Source: Pythium myriotylum (lineage: Eukaryota > Oomycota > Peronosporomycetes > Pythiales > Pythiaceae). Taken from it: a stretch of 64,000 nucleotides of DNA. A program made the translations under genes and the position numbers. Positions 63,151 to 64,000 of the stretch are shown piece by piece. How positions within the stretch are numbered: position 1 is the stretch's first letter; every line of letters begins with the position of its first letter. The notes under the pieces are model-generated. The model made no database searches. It saw only the letters and a list, made by a program, of their open reading frames with translations, and was not told where the DNA came from. The stretch is from assembly GCA_023091665.1 (NCBI GenBank), contig JALJCQ010000024.1:992001-1056000 (forward strand), written 5' to 3'.

Positions 63151-64000
63151 ATCCCTTTAAAAAACAGTTGTCACAACGAATGTAGCCCATCGTGCATTGC
63201 TTGAACTAAATATGAAACTACTGCTGCTGATATCAGTCGTGATGCACGTGCACGATAAGCGGATGACAGCAATGTGAGACGAATCAAGCGAGTTTTACTT
63301 TTTTTTCCTTTTCCGACAACCGACGCGTGAAGAGAACAAATCGAGTCCCGCCCCCTGAACGTTTCGTCCGAGCAGGTGCGCACAAACTCCACTCGCAGCT
63401 GCGATCCGCGCTCATTTCTACGAGCTGAGCACCAATACGAAAGGTCACAGCTTCGCTCATCTGTCATCTGTGACGACCTCACGCGCCATCTTGCTTGAAC
63501 TGACAAACAATCCTGGAGCAGTCAGTCCGAGTGGTCTTCACAAATATTTGGTGCCGTCGGCCGCTGTCTCATCTGGTGTTGCGTTCTTTTGAGACCGGCA
63601 AGGTGGACCACAGTTGCGAAGTCGATCGGAGATAGTCGAGCATACGTGTTTACCAATTCGTCGTCGCAAGCAATCAGCTCAATGAGCACATCCTTCCCGT
63701 CCCACCTTTTCTTTCACCACTGCTCTAATTCATAAAGGACTGACGGTCGGTGCGACAACTAATTGGACTGATCTTGAACACTCCTTGAACAGGCGATACG
63801 ACAGGATACCGTCGGTATCAAATTGCCACCCACAAGATCGATGCTATCAATCCAGGGGTTGATGACCAAGCAAGATCCATGCAGTACTGTACACCTCAGG
63901 CTTGGAACCTGGGATCCATGGTCCGTTGTAACCGTTGCCACGACCGACATCCTTCGATTTTTCTGGACAAAGAGAGGAGATGGGCTGTAATCGCGTTACG
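63151..64000. other. Right end of window, no gene recognised
   Basis: Short overlapping open frames only. No repeat, RNA gene or domain could be supported. Confidence 0.4.

Noticed and set aside
1..64000. tRNA, rRNA, CRISPR or bacterial operon signals
   Set aside because: None were seen on reading both strands; spliced genes and promoter type are eukaryotic.

Overview
The window looks like nuclear DNA of an oomycete (Stramenopila, plausibly of the Pythium/Phytophthora type). Genes are compact, with short GT-AG introns of about 50-120 nt. Several genes carry the oomycete-style start-site pair (an Inr like CTCATTCT followed at once by an FPR-like CAWTTTNYY element). Gene families seen here (tyrosine-kinase-like kinases, ROCO GTPases with ankyrin repeats, a type II membrane-anchored alpha/beta hydrolase family) also fit. 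No bacterial operons, tRNAs, rRNAs or CRISPR arrays were seen. The organism call is an inference from these signals.

Layout. 0-5 kb: 5' part of a fatty-acid transport protein gene (minus strand), a dead ROCO tail, and an intact ankyrin-Roc-COR gene whose ankyrin repeats sit on tandemly duplicated exon-intron cassettes. 5-12 kb: three RMDN-type TPR genes and a small two-helix membrane protein, all on the minus strand with long gene-poor spacers. 12-36 kb: a dense housekeeping block with a second FATP/acyl-CoA synthetase, a giant ROCO gene (14.5-21.5 kb), glutathione reductase, an MFS transporter, an Ncb5or-like cytochrome b5/b5-reductase, a receptor-like TKL kinase, galactokinase, an MTH1-like Nudix hydrolase, a third FATP and a calpain. 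38-50 kb: a membrane-anchored hydrolase, two adjoining gene relics, and a second giant ROCO gene (41.9-50.5 kb). 50-64 kb: a rearranged accessory region with a broken serine protease, two nested inverted repeats, three copies of an unknown gene with a shared frame offset, three more hydrolase copies (one intact), a cluster of palindromes, retroelement tails and a decayed LINE end.

The most unusual content is the ROCO set. In both giant genes, neighbouring open frames are joined in frame by short introns at matching places. This predicts proteins of about 2269 and 2808 residues carrying a pseudokinase, ankyrin repeats and two Roc-COR modules in tandem. The first Roc has lost its nucleotide-binding motifs. 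The second keeps them but has Leu where the switch II Gln normally sits. One giant begins with two RyR-type repeats and carries an armadillo array; the other carries a duplicated Cys/His motif. Fragments of these genes lie around as pseudogenes, so the family is actively duplicating and decaying.

The second unusual area is 51.7-62.2 kb. Arms of about 2.7 kb are repeated in inverted orientation around a roughly 4.1 kb spacer, the right arm is partly re-inverted around an axis in an 18-base C run, and the spacer contains a dense set of short near-perfect palindromes of unknown role. Exon structures are read from splice motifs and frame only; no transcript data were available.
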